Source: Mycolicibacterium gadium
GTDB lineage: Bacteria > Actinomycetota > Actinomycetes > Mycobacteriales > Mycobacteriaceae
Reading direction: 5' to 3'
Assembly: GCF_010728925.1 (NCBI RefSeq)
Contig: NZ_AP022608.1
Location: forward strand, 2,170,001 to 2,234,000
Length of the DNA stretch: 64,000 nt
Part shown: positions 8,505-17,901 of the stretch, one piece after another
How positions within the stretch are numbered: position 1 is the first letter of the stretch
Layout: each line of letters starts with the position of its first letter
Program-made: the position numbers and the translations under genes
The notes under the pieces: model-generated
What the model saw: only the letters and a program-made list of their open reading frames with translations
The model's database searches: none
Told to the model about the DNA's origin: nothing

Positions 8505-9662
8505 ATGCGATTCGGAAACTTCATGGCGCCGTTCCATCCCACTGGACAGAATCCGACGCTCGCTCTCGAGCGTGACCTCAAACTGATCCAAGCGATGGAC
8601 GAGCTCGGATTCCACGAGGCGTGGATCGGCGAGCACCATTCCGCCGGGTTCGAGATCATCGCCTCACCGGAGGTGTTCATCGCCGTCGCCGCCGAGCGAA
8701 CCAAGCACATCAAGCTCGGGACCGGGGTCAGCTCGCTGCCGTACCACAACCCCCTGATGCTCGCCGATCGCATGGTGCTGCTCGACCATCTCACCCGGGG
8801 CCGGGTCATGCTCGGCTGCGGGCCAGGCCAGCTCACCTCCGACGCGCACATGCTCGGCATCCCAGCCGATGAGCAGCGACCCCGTATGGAGCAGTGCCTC
8901 GACGCGATCATGCGATTACTGCGCGGCGAAACCGTCACCATGGACACCGACGGATTCACCCTCCAGGACGCGCGGCTGCAGCTGAAGCCCTACAGCGACC
9001 CCTGCTTCGACGTCGCTGTCGCAGCGTCCTTCTCCCCCACCGGCCCGCGCGGAGCGGGCAAGCACGGGATCGGCATGCTGTCGATAGCGGCGACCGCGAG
9101 GCAAGGCATGAACATGCTCGCCCACCATTGGTCGACGTGGGAGGAGGTCGCCGAAGACCACGGCCATGTAGCCGATCGCTCCAAATGGCGACTCGTCGGC
9201 CCGATGCACCTCGCCGAAACTCGCGAGCAGGCCGAACGCGACGTCGAATACGGAATCGCCGAATTCTCGCGCTATTTCAGGCACATCCTTCCAGCCGGGC
9301 CCGTACAGGGCGACACCCCGGCGGAGATCATCGCCAACAACCGTGAGTCCGGCTTCGCAGTCATCGGGACACCCGAGGACGCAGTCGCCAAGATCGAGGA
9401 ACTCGTCGAGGCGAGCGACGGCGGATTCGGTGCATTCCTGTTGTTCGATCACGACTGGGCAGCCCCCGCTGCCAAGCTCAAGAGCTATGACCTCTTCGCG
9501 CAGTTTGTGATTCCACATTTCACGGGCCAACTGAAAGGGCCGTCCGCTTCGGCCGACTGGGTGGCCGCCAGCGGAACCGAGTTCGTCGACCGCGCGTCGC
9601 ATGCGATCGGCAAGGCCATCGAGGACCACGCGGCCGAACGGGCGGCGCGTCCCGCCACCTAG
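8505..9662 (+). CDS. Luciferase-like (LLM-class) flavin-dependent monooxygenase
   Basis: 385 residues from ATG 8505 ([12 protein letters not shown]); the open frame runs further upstream but that part overlaps the divergent OsmC promoter and has no family similarity. The TIM-barrel of the bacterial luciferase family is visible: '[19 protein letters not shown]' near 40, '[20 protein letters not shown]' near 80 and '[12 protein letters not shown]' near 105. It probably uses reduced FMN or F420 to oxygenate a small molecule, resembling limonene/alkane monooxygenase-type members. Substrate unknown; stands alone. Confidence 0.82.
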   Translation: MRFGNFMAPFHPTGQNPTLALERDLKLIQAMDELGFHEAWIGEHHSAGFEIIASPEVFIAVAAERTKHIKLGTGVSSLPYHNPLMLADRMVLLDHLTRGRVMLGCGPGQLTSDAHMLGIPADEQRPRMEQCLDAIMRLLRGETVTMDTDGFTLQDARLQLKPYSDPCFDVAVAASFSPTGPRGAGKHGIGMLSIAATARQGMNMLAHHWSTWEEVAEDHGHVADRSKWRLVGPMHLAETREQAERDVEYGIAEFSRYFRHILPAGPVQGDTPAEIIANNRESGFAVIGTPEDAVAKIEELVEASDGGFGAFLLFDHDWAAPAAKLKSYDLFAQFVIPHFTGQLKGPSASADWVAASGTEFVDRASHAIGKAIEDHAAERAARPAT

Positions 9663-10105
9663 CGGGGTACTCCCCCAGGCGATCGCCGTCAGACTCGACG
9701 GCATGACGCGCTGCGCTTTTGACCGTCGTCAAACTCATCGGCTTCGGCGAATGGTGGTAGCCACTCCGAGGGATTTGCTCACTCCGGTCGCCCGCATTTG
9801 CAGGAGCATGCACCCGATACGCATTGCTCGATGCTTTGCGTCGCTGGCGGGAGGCCGAACGAAGATCTTCAGCAACCCATTCCAAGCCGAATGGCTGACC
9901 GCCCCCCGCAAAGTGATGTGGTTTCCCACACGCTGACGCACGTAGCCCCCTGCGACGTCTGACTCTGGTGTAAATTCGCGCTCTGCTGCTTCGTGATTTT
10001 GCAACGACCGTGCTTTAGCTGGGATGTCTTCGCTTTCTGGACATCACTGAAGCGACCGCATCACCCGGAGGCAACCCCTTCTTGGTCAGACGAATCACTT
10101 GTTTA
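9663..10105. other. Intergenic region, no gene supported
   Basis: 440 bases between the monooxygenase and the iron-box protein. Short open frames exist on both strands but lack ribosome sites, codon bias and family likeness. No terminator with a U-tract is visible. Only the IdeR-like box at its right end stands out. Confidence 0.5.
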
Positions 10106-10124
10106 TAAGGTTAGCCTCAGCTAA
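10106..10124. promoter_or_regulatory. IdeR (DtxR-type) iron box
   Basis: TAAGGTTAGCCTCAGCTAA matches 17 of 19 positions of the IdeR consensus TWAGGTWAGSCTWACCTWA. It lies 48 bases before the GTG of the exported repeat protein, a position suited to iron-dependent repression. Confidence 0.75.
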
Positions 10125-10171
10125 TCTTCAGCCTGCCATAAGGCAAATTCACAGGCACAACAGGAGACAAC

Positions 10172-11737
10172 GTGCAACTCGCAGTTCATGCCGGCTCGCC
10201 GGATTTCGATCTGTCGCCCAGCCACTCGCCGTCGACTCGCCGCAGCACAAAATTCATGGTTGCTGGCGTTGCGATGGCAAGTGCAGGCGTGATCGCGGTC
10301 AGCCCGGTAGCCCCGCCGATGCCCACCGTCCAGGACGTCCAAGAGCGCGTTACGCAGGCGGCGGTCCAGCTCACGGCGGCCACCAACCCGCTCATCGCGT
10401 GGCAGCAGACCATCGCCAACACGTTCGCAAGCCTCGACACGCTCATCGACGGATCCTCGTTGGCGACGGACAACCTGGTCGGGGCGCTGAGCACCGGCTA
10501 CATCTTCCAAGAAGTCGCGAACGTCCTGATTCAGAACACCCTCAACCCGGGTCCTCTGCTGGATGAGATCATCAATTTCAATTCCAACTTCGGTCCCGTG
10601 ATCGATACCGCGATCACCGACACCATCGACCGACTGACGCTTGCCGCCCAGCAGTTCCCGGAGGTGCTCACCAACACGCTCACGTACCTGTCGCAGGGGC
10701 AGTTCGTCGAATCGTTCTCCGAGATCAACGGCTGGTTCGTGCTTCGGGTGTTGGGGGGCGTCCGTCCGCTGATTCCGATCCTTGACATCCCCGGTAACTT
10801 CGCTGCTGCCCTGCCCGGCGTGGAAAAGCTGGACGACCTACTCAAGGTCGTGTCCGAGTTCGCGCTCACCAAGGCGATCTTCGAGCCGGTCCTTGGCGGG
10901 ATCCTCCAGTCGGCGGAGCTGTTGGACGCCGCGCGGGCGGCGTTCGGCGAGGGGGACTATGTCGACGCCGTCAGCAATCTGGCGAACATCCCGGTCCTGG
11001 GGTTCAACGCCCTGGTCAACGGAATGACGCCGGCCGGCACCACCTCGGAGTGGCAGGGTCTGCTCGACCGCGGTCTGGTTTCCTACCTCGCGGTCACATT
11101 TACCAACCTGATCGCGAACGCGATCAAGCCGCCGGTACCCGTCGACACGCTGGCCTTCCGCGCGAACGACACTCTGGAACCGCAGGCCCCGACCGACTAC
11201 AGCTTCGGTGGTAAGACCTACACCTTCGAGAACAGTGCGGTGGGTCTCGACAACTCGGGCGCGGGTGACGGCGCCGGCGCGGGTGACGGCTCAGGCTCCG
11301 GTGCTGGCACGGGCGATGGCGCGGGCGCGGGTGACGGCACGGGCTCCGGTGCTGGCGCGGGTGACGGCACGGGCTCCGGTGCTGGTGACGGCACAGGCGT
11401 TGGCGCAGTTGACGACTCCGACGACGGCGAGGATGCCGGCAGCGGTGACGGCGAGGGTGCCGGCAGCGGTGACGGCGAGGGTGCCGGCAACGATGACGGT
11501 GACAACGGCTCGGGCAGCGGCGCGGGTGCCGGCTCGGCCAGCGGCGCGGGTGCCGGCTCGGCCAGCGGCGCGGGTGCCGGCTCGGCCAGCGGCGCGGGTG
11601 CCGGCTCCGGCTCCGGCTCGGGCAGCGGCTCCGGCTCGGGCAGCGGCTCCGGCTCCGGCTCCGGCTCGGGCAGCGGCTCCGGCTCGGGCAGCGGCTCCGG
11701 CTCCGGCTCGGGCTCGGGCTCGGGCTCGGGCAACTAA
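10172..11737 (+). CDS. Exported Gly/Ser-repeat protein, candidate iron-regulated cell-envelope protein
   Basis: 521 residues. GTG 10172 follows AGGAG at 10162-10166. Residues ~22-50 form a signal-like segment (basic 'TRRSTK', then hydrophobic '[18 protein letters not shown]'). Residues ~50-345 are an Ala/Leu/Ile-rich domain ('[16 protein letters not shown]', '[16 protein letters not shown]') that resembles the globular domains seen in exported mycobacterial hypothetical proteins. The C-terminal ~155 residues are a low-complexity Gly/Ala/Asp tract turning into an uninterrupted Gly-Ser run with no cysteine. It is not a PE or PPE protein: the N-terminal motifs are missing. An IdeR box upstream suggests induction under iron starvation. 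Function unknown; surface exposure and a part in iron or heme capture are guesses. Confidence 0.7.
   Translation: MQLAVHAGSPDFDLSPSHSPSTRRSTKFMVAGVAMASAGVIAVSPVAPPMPTVQDVQERVTQAAVQLTAATNPLIAWQQTIANTFASLDTLIDGSSLATDNLVGALSTGYIFQEVANVLIQNTLNPGPLLDEIINFNSNFGPVIDTAITDTIDRLTLAAQQFPEVLTNTLTYLSQGQFVESFSEINGWFVLRVLGGVRPLIPILDIPGNFAAALPGVEKLDDLLKVVSEFALTKAIFEPVLGGILQSAELLDAARAAFGEGDYVDAVSNLANIPVLGFNALVNGMTPAGTTSEWQGLLDRGLVSYLAVTFTNLIANAIKPPVPVDTLAFRANDTLEPQAPTDYSFGGKTYTFENSAVGLDNSGAGDGAGAGDGSGSGAGTGDGAGAGDGTGSGAGAGDGTGSGAGDGTGVGAVDDSDDGEDAGSGDGEGAGSGDGEGAGNDDGDNGSGSGAGAGSASGAGAGSASGAGAGSASGAGAGSGSGSGSGSGSGSGSGSGSGSGSGSGSGSGSGSGSGSGSGSGN
11258..11734 (+). repeat. In-frame Gly-rich coding repeats
   Basis: Imperfect tandem units encode Gly-Ala-Gly-Asp, then Ala-Gly-Ser-Gly-Asp-Gly-Glu-Gly, then a 24-base unit (GGCGCGGGTGCCGGCTCGGC + CAGC) repeated three times near 11519-11590, ending in 6-base GGCTCC/GGCTCG/GGCAGC units coding Gly-Ser. 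Such tracts tend to change length by slippage. Confidence 0.85.
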
Positions 11738-11753
11738 AATACGCACCACATCG

Positions 11754-11781
11754 ACGGCCCCCTCGGCAACGAGGGGGCCGT
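11754..11781 (+). terminator. Hairpin terminator after the Gly/Ser-repeat gene
   Basis: ACGGCCCCCTC (11754-11764) pairs perfectly with GAGGGGGCCGT (11771-11781) around a 6-base loop, 17 bases after the stop. The following bases (CTCTCGCTC) are pyrimidine-rich but not a T-run, as is common in mycobacteria. Confidence 0.7.
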
Positions 11782-11995
11782 CTCTCGCTCATCTCCGGAT
11801 CAGGGCAGTGTCAACGCATTTGGTACATCGCAACGGGACCACGCATGCGCGAACAGTGTCCGCTTCCGGTGAACGGTGGGTTTTCGTTCGCATTCTGCGA
11901 CAGAGTGCCCGTATACGGCTGGTCACAGAGCCTGACGACAGGATCGTTTCTTGGGATCGGTAGCCCGTCGGCCTGTCTTTACTCAGTGACGTAGG

Positions 11996-12015
11996 GGCGC
12001 CACGGACGTGGCGCC
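11996..12015. other. Perfect hairpin in the intergenic region before the CdsA-like operon
   Basis: GGCGCCAC-GGAC-GTGGCGCC forms an 8-base-pair stem with a 4-base loop. It lies in the 280-base gap 11782-12058, which otherwise holds no gene I can support, 44 bases before the small ORF. It may be a 5'-leader structure or an operator. Confidence 0.4.
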
Positions 12016-12058
12016 ATGACTTGCAGGTAAAGCGGCACGAAAACGAAAGGAGCCAGCC

Positions 12059-12181
12059 GTGAACACACATAACGCCATTCACACCGTCGCCCGGGCGACG
12101 CCGCGGGGAGCACACGCGGCTGGCCTCTACGCCCTGAAGCCAGGGTTCACGGGTCGCTTGACGCGCGCCGAGGCGGCCTGA
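12059..12181 (+). CDS. Small basic ORF (40 aa) immediately upstream of cdsA-like gene
   Basis: GTG 12059 is preceded by AAAGGAG (12046-12052) at good spacing. The 40-residue product (begins VNTHNAIHTVARATPRG) ends at TGA 12179-12181, one base before the ATG of the next gene, so the two are almost certainly translationally coupled. The peptide is basic and not hydrophobic. It could be a leader peptide or a small protein; no family recognised. Confidence 0.5.
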   Translation: MNTHNAIHTVARATPRGAHAAGLYALKPGFTGRLTRAEAA

Positions 12182-12182
12182 C

Positions 12183-13103
12183 ATGGCAATCGTCGAGTCG
12201 CTCATCGACCGCTACTTGTGGTTCGTTCACCTCGATCGGCGGATGCCGTTCAATCTCGACCTCGGCCCGCTGCACATCCATCTGTACTCCCGCGCCGTGT
12301 TTTTCATGTGGGTGACGGCCGCGCTCCTGGTGCTGGCCGGGGTGGCGGTGCTCATCTCGCGCAAGCCCGAGCTGGTCCAGAAATGGCGCACCTGGGTGCT
12401 GATCGCCCCCATCGTCGGCTTTCCCATGTGGATCGGCGAAGGCACCACCGCCGCGCTGGCCGCCGTACTGGCCGTCGTCGCCGTGATCGAATATTCGCGG
12501 CTGACGCAACTGGCGAAAGCAGACACCTGGGTCCTCGTGGCACTGGCCGTGATGTATCCGCTGGCGGCCTGGCTGCGCCCGTCGCTGCTGCACCTCGCGC
12601 CTGTCGTTCTGCTGCTGTGCGCACTGCCGTCGGTCCTCGGTGGCGACGTCGAGAACGGCGCCAAGCGCAGCGCTTTCACCGCTTTCGGTTCGGTATGGAT
12701 CTGCTGGTCTTTGTCTCATCTGGTGATGGTCTGGCCCGATTCGTTCCTGCTGTGCTTCGCCGTCGCGGCCACAGATGTCGCCGCGTGGTGCGGCGGAAAG
12801 GGCTTGCGCCGCATGGCCTGGGCGCGCCGCCCACTGTCCCCGTTGAGCCCCAACAAGACGATCGGCGGTTTGGTCGGCGCCGTCATCGGGGCGTTCATCA
12901 TCCTCACGCTGCTGGGGACCATTTCGGTCGGCCTGCTGATCGCGGTGGCCATCGGCGGCGTCTTCGGCGACCTCCTCGAGTCCATGTTGAAGCGGCAGGC
13001 GAAGGTCAAGGATGCCGGCGACTGGCTGCCGGGCTTCGGCGGTCTGCTCGATCGGATCGATTCGCTGTTGCTCGTCCTCCCGTTGGCGTACTTCCTAGGA
13101 TGA
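12183..13103 (+). CDS. Phosphatidate cytidylyltransferase (CdsA family)
   Basis: 306 residues with about eight membrane helices. The CTP-transferase signature is clear near the C-terminus: 'SPLSPNKTIGGLVGA' and 'FGDLLESMLKRQAKVKDAGD' followed by 'LPGFGGLLDRIDSLL'. The family makes CDP-diacylglycerol from phosphatidate and CTP in the inner membrane. It overlaps the next gene, an FHA-ABC exporter, by four bases, so lipid-precursor synthesis and lipid export may be linked. Mycobacteria carry a separate housekeeping cdsA; this may be a paralogue, since the N-terminal ~100 residues are atypical. Confidence 0.8.
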   Translation: MAIVESLIDRYLWFVHLDRRMPFNLDLGPLHIHLYSRAVFFMWVTAALLVLAGVAVLISRKPELVQKWRTWVLIAPIVGFPMWIGEGTTAALAAVLAVVAVIEYSRLTQLAKADTWVLVALAVMYPLAAWLRPSLLHLAPVVLLLCALPSVLGGDVENGAKRSAFTAFGSVWICWSLSHLVMVWPDSFLLCFAVAATDVAAWCGGKGLRRMAWARRPLSPLSPNKTIGGLVGAVIGAFIILTLLGTISVGLLIAVAIGGVFGDLLESMLKRQAKVKDAGDWLPGFGGLLDRIDSLLLVLPLAYFLG

Positions 13104-15403
13104 GCGTTCACATGATGTCTCCTCCAGCGCCCGCGATCACCATCCGCTCCGGCGGTTGGCAACGCACGTTCGCCGCGGGTCACGATGTCGTCGTCGGGCG
13201 GGATATTCACGCGGACGTTCGCATCCCGCACCCGGCGATCGCCCGCTCGCATGTGATCCTGCGATACCTCGACGGTCGCTGGGTCGCGTTCGACGACAAC
13301 AGCTTCAACGGAATGTTCGTCGCGGACCAACGCGTGCAGTCCGTCGAGATCGACGATCAGCGGACCATCCACCTCGGAGGCCCCGACGGACCGCCCCTGA
13401 CGTTTGAGCTCGGCACCGCGCCACCAGCGGACCAGAGCCCCACGCAGTCTAGGGATTACATCACCATCGGCCGGTCGGCCGACAACGACATCGTCGTACC
13501 GGATATGCTGGCGTCCCTTCACCACGCCAAGCTGGTCACCACAGGCGTTGACGTGCAATTGCAAAACACCGATGGCAGCGGCACATTCGTCAACGGCGAG
13601 AACGTCACCGCCGCCACACTGGGTGAGCACGACGTCGTGACGATCGGCAACGTCGACTTCGTCTACACGGATGGTTCCCTGGTGCGTCGCACCCAGCCGG
13701 CGGCGGCAACAGGCGGACTCGAGGTCCGCGACGTGAGCCTCGCGGTCGGGCGCGATACCCTTCTACTGGAACGCATTTCGCTGGACGCCCGCCCGGGCAC
13801 GCTGACGGCGGTGATCGGCCCGTCGGGTTCGGGTAAGTCCACGCTCTCCCGGGTGATCGTCGGTGCCGCCCGCCCGACCGGCGGCGCGGTCTCACTCGAT
13901 GGACGCGACCTGCACGACGGATACGGCTCCCTGCGCAGTCGGATCGGCATGGTGCCCCAGGACGACGTCGTGCACGGACGGCTCACCGTCGCACAGGCGC
14001 TGGGATTCGCCGCGGAACTGCGGATGCCCGCCGACACAACCGAGGCCGATCGGCGGCGGGTGATCGACCAGATTCTCGAGGAACTCGAGTTGAGCGCCCA
14101 CGCCGCTTCCCGCATCGACAAACTGTCCGGCGGGCAACGCAAACGGGTGTCGGTCGCCTTGGAGCTGTTGACCGGCCCGTCGCTCCTGGTTCTCGACGAG
14201 CCCACGACAGGTCTGGATCCGGCACTGGACCGGGCCGTGATGACGATGTTGCGCAGGCTCGCCGATGCGGGACGCGTGGTCGTGGTGGTGACGCATTCGC
14301 TGACGTTCCTCGAGGACTGTGACCAGGTGCTGCTGTTGGCGCCCGGCGGCAAGACCGCTTTCTGCGGTCCCCCCGCCGAGCTCGCATCGGCGATGGGAAC
14401 CACCGATTGGGCTGACATCTTCACGATGGTGAGCGCGGATCCCGACGACGCGCAGCGACGGTCCATCGAGCGCTCCGGGCCGACGGTCGAACATCGGGAG
14501 GAGGCACCGCCGGCGACGAGCGACACCGTTTCGCAACTCGAGGCAGGCAATGCGGTGCAGGCACCGCAACCGGCACCTACCAGCGCGTGGCGCCAATTCG
14601 CGACGATCGCCCGCCGACAGGTGCGGCTCCTGATCGCCGACCGCGGCTACCTCGCGTTCCTCGCGATGTTGCCGTTCGTCATCGGTCTGCTGCCGCTGAC
14701 GGTTGTCGGCCACGCGGGTTTCGGACATCCACCATCGGATGGCTCCGCGCCGTTTGAGCCCAAACACGTCATCGCGTTGATCAGCTTTGCCGCCATCTTG
14801 ATGGGAGCGACGCTGACCGTACGAGACCTCGTCGGCGAGCGCGCCATCTTCCGACGAGAACAGTCGGCCGGATTGTCGGCCTCGGCATATCTGCTCGCCA
14901 AGATCGCGGTATTCGGTGCGGTCGCGGTCATCCAGTCCGCCCTCCTGGTTCCGGTCGTGACAGCGCCCGGGTTCGGCAAGCCCGGACCGTCCGGAGCGGC
15001 GGCACTGGGTGTCCCGGCGCTGGAGTTGTTCATCGATGTCGCGGCGACGTGCGTGGCGGCGGCGGTGCTGGGACTTGCGTTGTCGTCGCTGGCGCGAACC
15101 AACGATCAGGTCATCGTGCTCCTGGCGGTGGCACTGGTGACGCAACTGGTGTTCGCGGGCGGATTCATCCCGGTGACGGGGCGACCGCTGTTGGAGACCA
15201 TCGCGTGGATCATGCCGGGACGATGGGGTTTCGCCGCCACTGCCTCGACAGCGGATCTGAGCAACCTCGTCGTCGGGATCGCGCAGGACTCACACTGGCA
15301 GCACTCGGCGGCGGCGTGGCTTTTCGACATGGTCATGCTGGGTGTGCTGACAGCCCTGTGCGCCGGTGTCGCACGGTGGAGGCTGCGGCTCCCGACCGGA
15401 TGA
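13100..15403 (+). CDS. FHA-domain ABC exporter (Rv1747-like)
   Basis: 767 residues from ATG 13100. Two FHA domains bind phosphothreonine: ~30-100 ('VVGRDIHADVRIPHPAIARSH') and ~120-190 ('ITIGRSADNDIVV', 'SGTFVNGENV'). The ABC ATPase has Walker A 'GPSGSGKST' (240-248), 'LSGGQRKR' (342-349) and Walker B 'LLVLDEP' (362-368). Residues ~490-767 contain an ABC-2-type permease with six membrane helices. This order is that of M. tuberculosis Rv1747, which is phosphorylated by PknF and exports cell-wall lipids. It is about 100 residues shorter than Rv1747, mostly in the inter-FHA linker. No Ser/Thr kinase gene adjoins it here. Confidence 0.88.
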   Translation: MSVHMMSPPAPAITIRSGGWQRTFAAGHDVVVGRDIHADVRIPHPAIARSHVILRYLDGRWVAFDDNSFNGMFVADQRVQSVEIDDQRTIHLGGPDGPPLTFELGTAPPADQSPTQSRDYITIGRSADNDIVVPDMLASLHHAKLVTTGVDVQLQNTDGSGTFVNGENVTAATLGEHDVVTIGNVDFVYTDGSLVRRTQPAAATGGLEVRDVSLAVGRDTLLLERISLDARPGTLTAVIGPSGSGKSTLSRVIVGAARPTGGAVSLDGRDLHDGYGSLRSRIGMVPQDDVVHGRLTVAQALGFAAELRMPADTTEADRRRVIDQILEELELSAHAASRIDKLSGGQRKRVSVALELLTGPSLLVLDEPTTGLDPALDRAVMTMLRRLADAGRVVVVVTHSLTFLEDCDQVLLLAPGGKTAFCGPPAELASAMGTTDWADIFTMVSADPDDAQRRSIERSGPTVEHREEAPPATSDTVSQLEAGNAVQAPQPAPTSAWRQFATIARRQVRLLIADRGYLAFLAMLPFVIGLLPLTVVGHAGFGHPPSDGSAPFEPKHVIALISFAAILMGATLTVRDLVGERAIFRREQSAGLSASAYLLAKIAVFGAVAVIQSALLVPVVTAPGFGKPGPSGAAALGVPALELFIDVAATCVAAAVLGLALSSLARTNDQVIVLLAVALVTQLVFAGGFIPVTGRPLLETIAWIMPGRWGFAATASTADLSNLVVGIAQDSHWQHSAAAWLFDMVMLGVLTALCAGVARWRLRLPTG

Positions 15404-15454
15404 CGACTGATATACAGAACGGCGTAACCCAACGCCGAGGAGCGCCGCCGGAGC

Positions 15455-16078
15455 ATGAACGCCGATGCAGGGACGCCACCGGCTCACCGACTGTTCGAAC
15501 AGGCGTGGCCCGACGGCGACTTCCGGTTCTTTCAACTGGGCCATGTCGTCGACGATGTACTCGCTGCAGCGTCTAGATGGGCACGCGCGTTCGGTATCGG
15601 CCCCTTCCACGTGCTGCCGGTGGTGGAACAGCAAGCCACCTACGAAGACGAAATGCGCTCGCTCCAAATTCAAGTCGCCGTCGCACAGGCCGGACCCATA
15701 CAGATCGAACTGATCCAGCAGCACTGCAGCACGCCGAGCATCTTCCGGGAATGGAGCAACAACGGCGCCTCGGCCTTCCACCAGATTGCCACCGTCACAG
15801 ATCATTACGATCGAAAGAAAGCGCACTTCGAGACGCTCGGCTACCACGTCGTCGCTGAAAGCGACGCGGGCAAGTTCCGTGTCGCGTACGTGGACACATC
15901 GGCGGACTTCGGGTTCTACACGGAGATAGTCGAAAACCATCTCGGCTTCCTGACGCGGTTACAGGCCATCTCCGACACCTGCGCCGGCTGGAACGGCGTC
16001 GACCCGGTCCGGATCCTGACGCGTGACGGCTACCGTGTACCCGTCGAGCAAAGGTCCGGTGACGATGGTCGACACTGA
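15455..16078 (+). CDS. VOC (glyoxalase/bleomycin-resistance) family protein
   Basis: 207 residues with the beta-alpha-beta-beta-beta repeats of the vicinal-oxygen-chelate fold: N-terminal 'FFQLGHVVDDVLAAASRWARA' and second half 'FHQIATVTDHYDRKKAHFETLG' with likely metal ligands His and Glu ('GFYTEIVEN'). Members act as dioxygenases, epimerases or lyases. It overlaps the thioesterase gene by about 14 bases and probably belongs to the same catabolic transcript. Confidence 0.75.
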   Translation: MNADAGTPPAHRLFEQAWPDGDFRFFQLGHVVDDVLAAASRWARAFGIGPFHVLPVVEQQATYEDEMRSLQIQVAVAQAGPIQIELIQQHCSTPSIFREWSNNGASAFHQIATVTDHYDRKKAHFETLGYHVVAESDAGKFRVAYVDTSADFGFYTEIVENHLGFLTRLQAISDTCAGWNGVDPVRILTRDGYRVPVEQRSGDDGRH

Positions 16079-17000
16079 CTTGAGAGGACCGCTGCGCGGC
16101 ACGGGCACCCCGATGGAGAAAGCAGTCCTCGGAGCTCTCGACAATCTCGAACGCGCTCTGTACCTGGAACCTCAGGGCGACAACCGGTTTCGCGTCGGCA
16201 ACGAGCCCGGTCGGTTCGGTCGGCTCTTCGGCGGCCAGTTGCTCGCACAGGCGGTGCTGGGCGCCGCCGAGACCGTCAGCGACCACGTACCGCAGTCGCT
16301 GCACGCGTACTTCGTCCGATCAGGCGTTTCGGATGCCCCACTGGACATTGTGGTCGACCGGGTGCGCGACGGGCGGTCCATGGCGACCCGGCGGGTCGAC
16401 GTGCTGCAGGACGGACGCAACGTCCTCACCGCGATCGCCTCCTTCCACACCAATGCCGTCGAACCCGAGCTTCCCCAGCCGCCTCTCGACTCGCCGCCGC
16501 CCGAAGTTCTACCGCTGCTGCAACACTGGGTTCAATACACGCCGCCGGAGATGCGCGGGAACGCATCGACGTGGATCGATGTGCCACCGCCACTGGAGAT
16601 GCGGATCGCGGAACCACCGACCTTTCTGGGTGGTGCCCAGACCGCCGGCCCACGATCGCATTGGATGCGGCTCCCGCGCGACATCGGCGACCGGCCGGCC
16701 GTTCATCACGCGATGCTGGCCTACGCGAGTGATTATCTGCTCCTCGACATGGCGTTCCGCAACCATCCGCAGCGCGTGGATTACGGATCACTTGTGGCGG
16801 TGAGTCTGGACCATGCCATCTGGTTTCACCGTCCCGTCCGGTTCGACGAATGGCATCTGCACACGCAGGAGACGGTGTCGCTGACCGGGCATAGAGCGAT
16901 GGTCCGCGGAGCCGTTCGCGATGCGGCAGGACGGATGGTCGCCAGCACGGCACAGGAAGTGCTCGTGCGGCCCCATGCCGGGCTGGCCGGCGCCCGTTGA
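16065..17000 (+). CDS. tesB: Acyl-CoA thioesterase II (TesB-like)
   Basis: About 311 residues from ATG 16065 (GTG 16059 also possible, with AAAGG upstream). The double hot-dog architecture of TesB is present: 'RLFGGQLLAQAVLGAA' near 45, 'PQSLHAYFVRSG' near 75, and second hot dog with 'RPAVHHAMLAYASDYLLLD' and 'SLDHAIWFHRPVRFDEWHLH'. It hydrolyses acyl-CoA to free acid plus CoA in the cytosol. The start overlaps the end of the VOC gene. In this setting it may release the product of a nearby CoA-dependent degradation route. Confidence 0.85.
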   Translation: MVDTDLRGPLRGTGTPMEKAVLGALDNLERALYLEPQGDNRFRVGNEPGRFGRLFGGQLLAQAVLGAAETVSDHVPQSLHAYFVRSGVSDAPLDIVVDRVRDGRSMATRRVDVLQDGRNVLTAIASFHTNAVEPELPQPPLDSPPPEVLPLLQHWVQYTPPEMRGNASTWIDVPPPLEMRIAEPPTFLGGAQTAGPRSHWMRLPRDIGDRPAVHHAMLAYASDYLLLDMAFRNHPQRVDYGSLVAVSLDHAIWFHRPVRFDEWHLHTQETVSLTGHRAMVRGAVRDAAGRMVASTAQEVLVRPHAGLAGAR

Positions 17001-17052
17001 CTTCGCTCGTGAGGCAGCGGAATGTGTAGAGGCCGATAAACGAGAGGTGACG

Positions 17053-17898
17053 ATGACGAACACAGTGGGCCGGGTGGCCGGCAAGGTCGCGTTCATCACG
17101 GGTGCGGCGCGCGGTCAGGGCCGCGAGCACGCGATCCGGCTGGCCGAGGAAGGCGCCGACATCATTGCCGTCGACGCCTGCGCCGACATCGACGGCGCCC
17201 CTTACCCCTTGGCCACCGAAGCCGACCTGGACGAAACAGCGGCGCTGGTCGAGAAGTGGGACCGCCGCATCGTCACCGCGAAGGCCGATGTCAGGGACGT
17301 GGAGGCGCTGGGAGCCGCGCTGCAGCAGGGGATCGACGAACTCGGCCGGCCGGACATCGTCATCGCCAACGCCGGAATCAGCGGCAGCCCCGCGCCCGCC
17401 GCAATGATCGAGGAAGCCGCCTGGCAGACGATGCTCGACATCAACATCACCGGGGTCTGGCACACGGTCAAGGTGGCGGTTCCGCACATGTCCGACGGGC
17501 ACGGCGGATCGATCATCCTGGTGAGTTCGATGCTTGGACTTCGCGGCGGCGGCTACATGGCTCACTACGCGTCGGCCAAGCACGCAGTCGTCGGCTTGAT
17601 GAATTCGCTCGCCAATGAACTTGCTCCACAATGGATTCGGGTGAACTCCATCCATCCGGGGAACGTCCGGACACCGATGATCGACAACGAGCAGTTCCAT
17701 CGCACTCTGCGGCCTGACCTCGCCGATCCGACCATGGCCGATGCGGGCGAGATCATCGGGACTTTCCACATGCTGCCGGTGCCGTACTTCGAGGCACGTG
17801 CGGTCAGCAATGCGGTGCTGTTCCTGGCTTCGGATGAGGCCAAGTACATCACCGGCGCGGCGCTCCCGATAGACGCGGGAGCGACCGCGAAGTTCTGA
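17053..17898 (+). CDS. Mycofactocin-coupled short-chain dehydrogenase/reductase
   Basis: 281 residues from ATG 17053. It has the NAD motif 'TGAARGQGREHAIRLAEEG', followed by an insert after 'IIAVDACADID', which marks the mycofactocin-coupled SDR group whose NAD stays bound and is re-oxidised by mycofactocin. The catalytic Ser-Tyr-Lys set is in 'VSSMLGLRGG' and 'YASAK'. It should oxidise an alcohol to a ketone or aldehyde. Upstream ORF codons (from 16921) overlap the thioesterase and lack family likeness, so the later start is chosen. Confidence 0.87.
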   Translation: MTNTVGRVAGKVAFITGAARGQGREHAIRLAEEGADIIAVDACADIDGAPYPLATEADLDETAALVEKWDRRIVTAKADVRDVEALGAALQQGIDELGRPDIVIANAGISGSPAPAAMIEEAAWQTMLDINITGVWHTVKVAVPHMSDGHGGSIILVSSMLGLRGGGYMAHYASAKHAVVGLMNSLANELAPQWIRVNSIHPGNVRTPMIDNEQFHRTLRPDLADPTMADAGEIIGTFHMLPVPYFEARAVSNAVLFLASDEAKYITGAALPIDAGATAKF

Positions 17899-17901
17899 GG
17901 C

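Noticed and set aside
9735..10004. 89-codon minus-strand gene before the iron box
   Set aside because: No ribosome site, poor codon pattern and no family similarity.
11258..11734. CRISPR array or PE-PGRS protein
   Set aside because: Repeats are contiguous, in frame and code for Gly-rich peptide, without spacers. The protein lacks the PE N-terminus and the GGAGGX repeat type.
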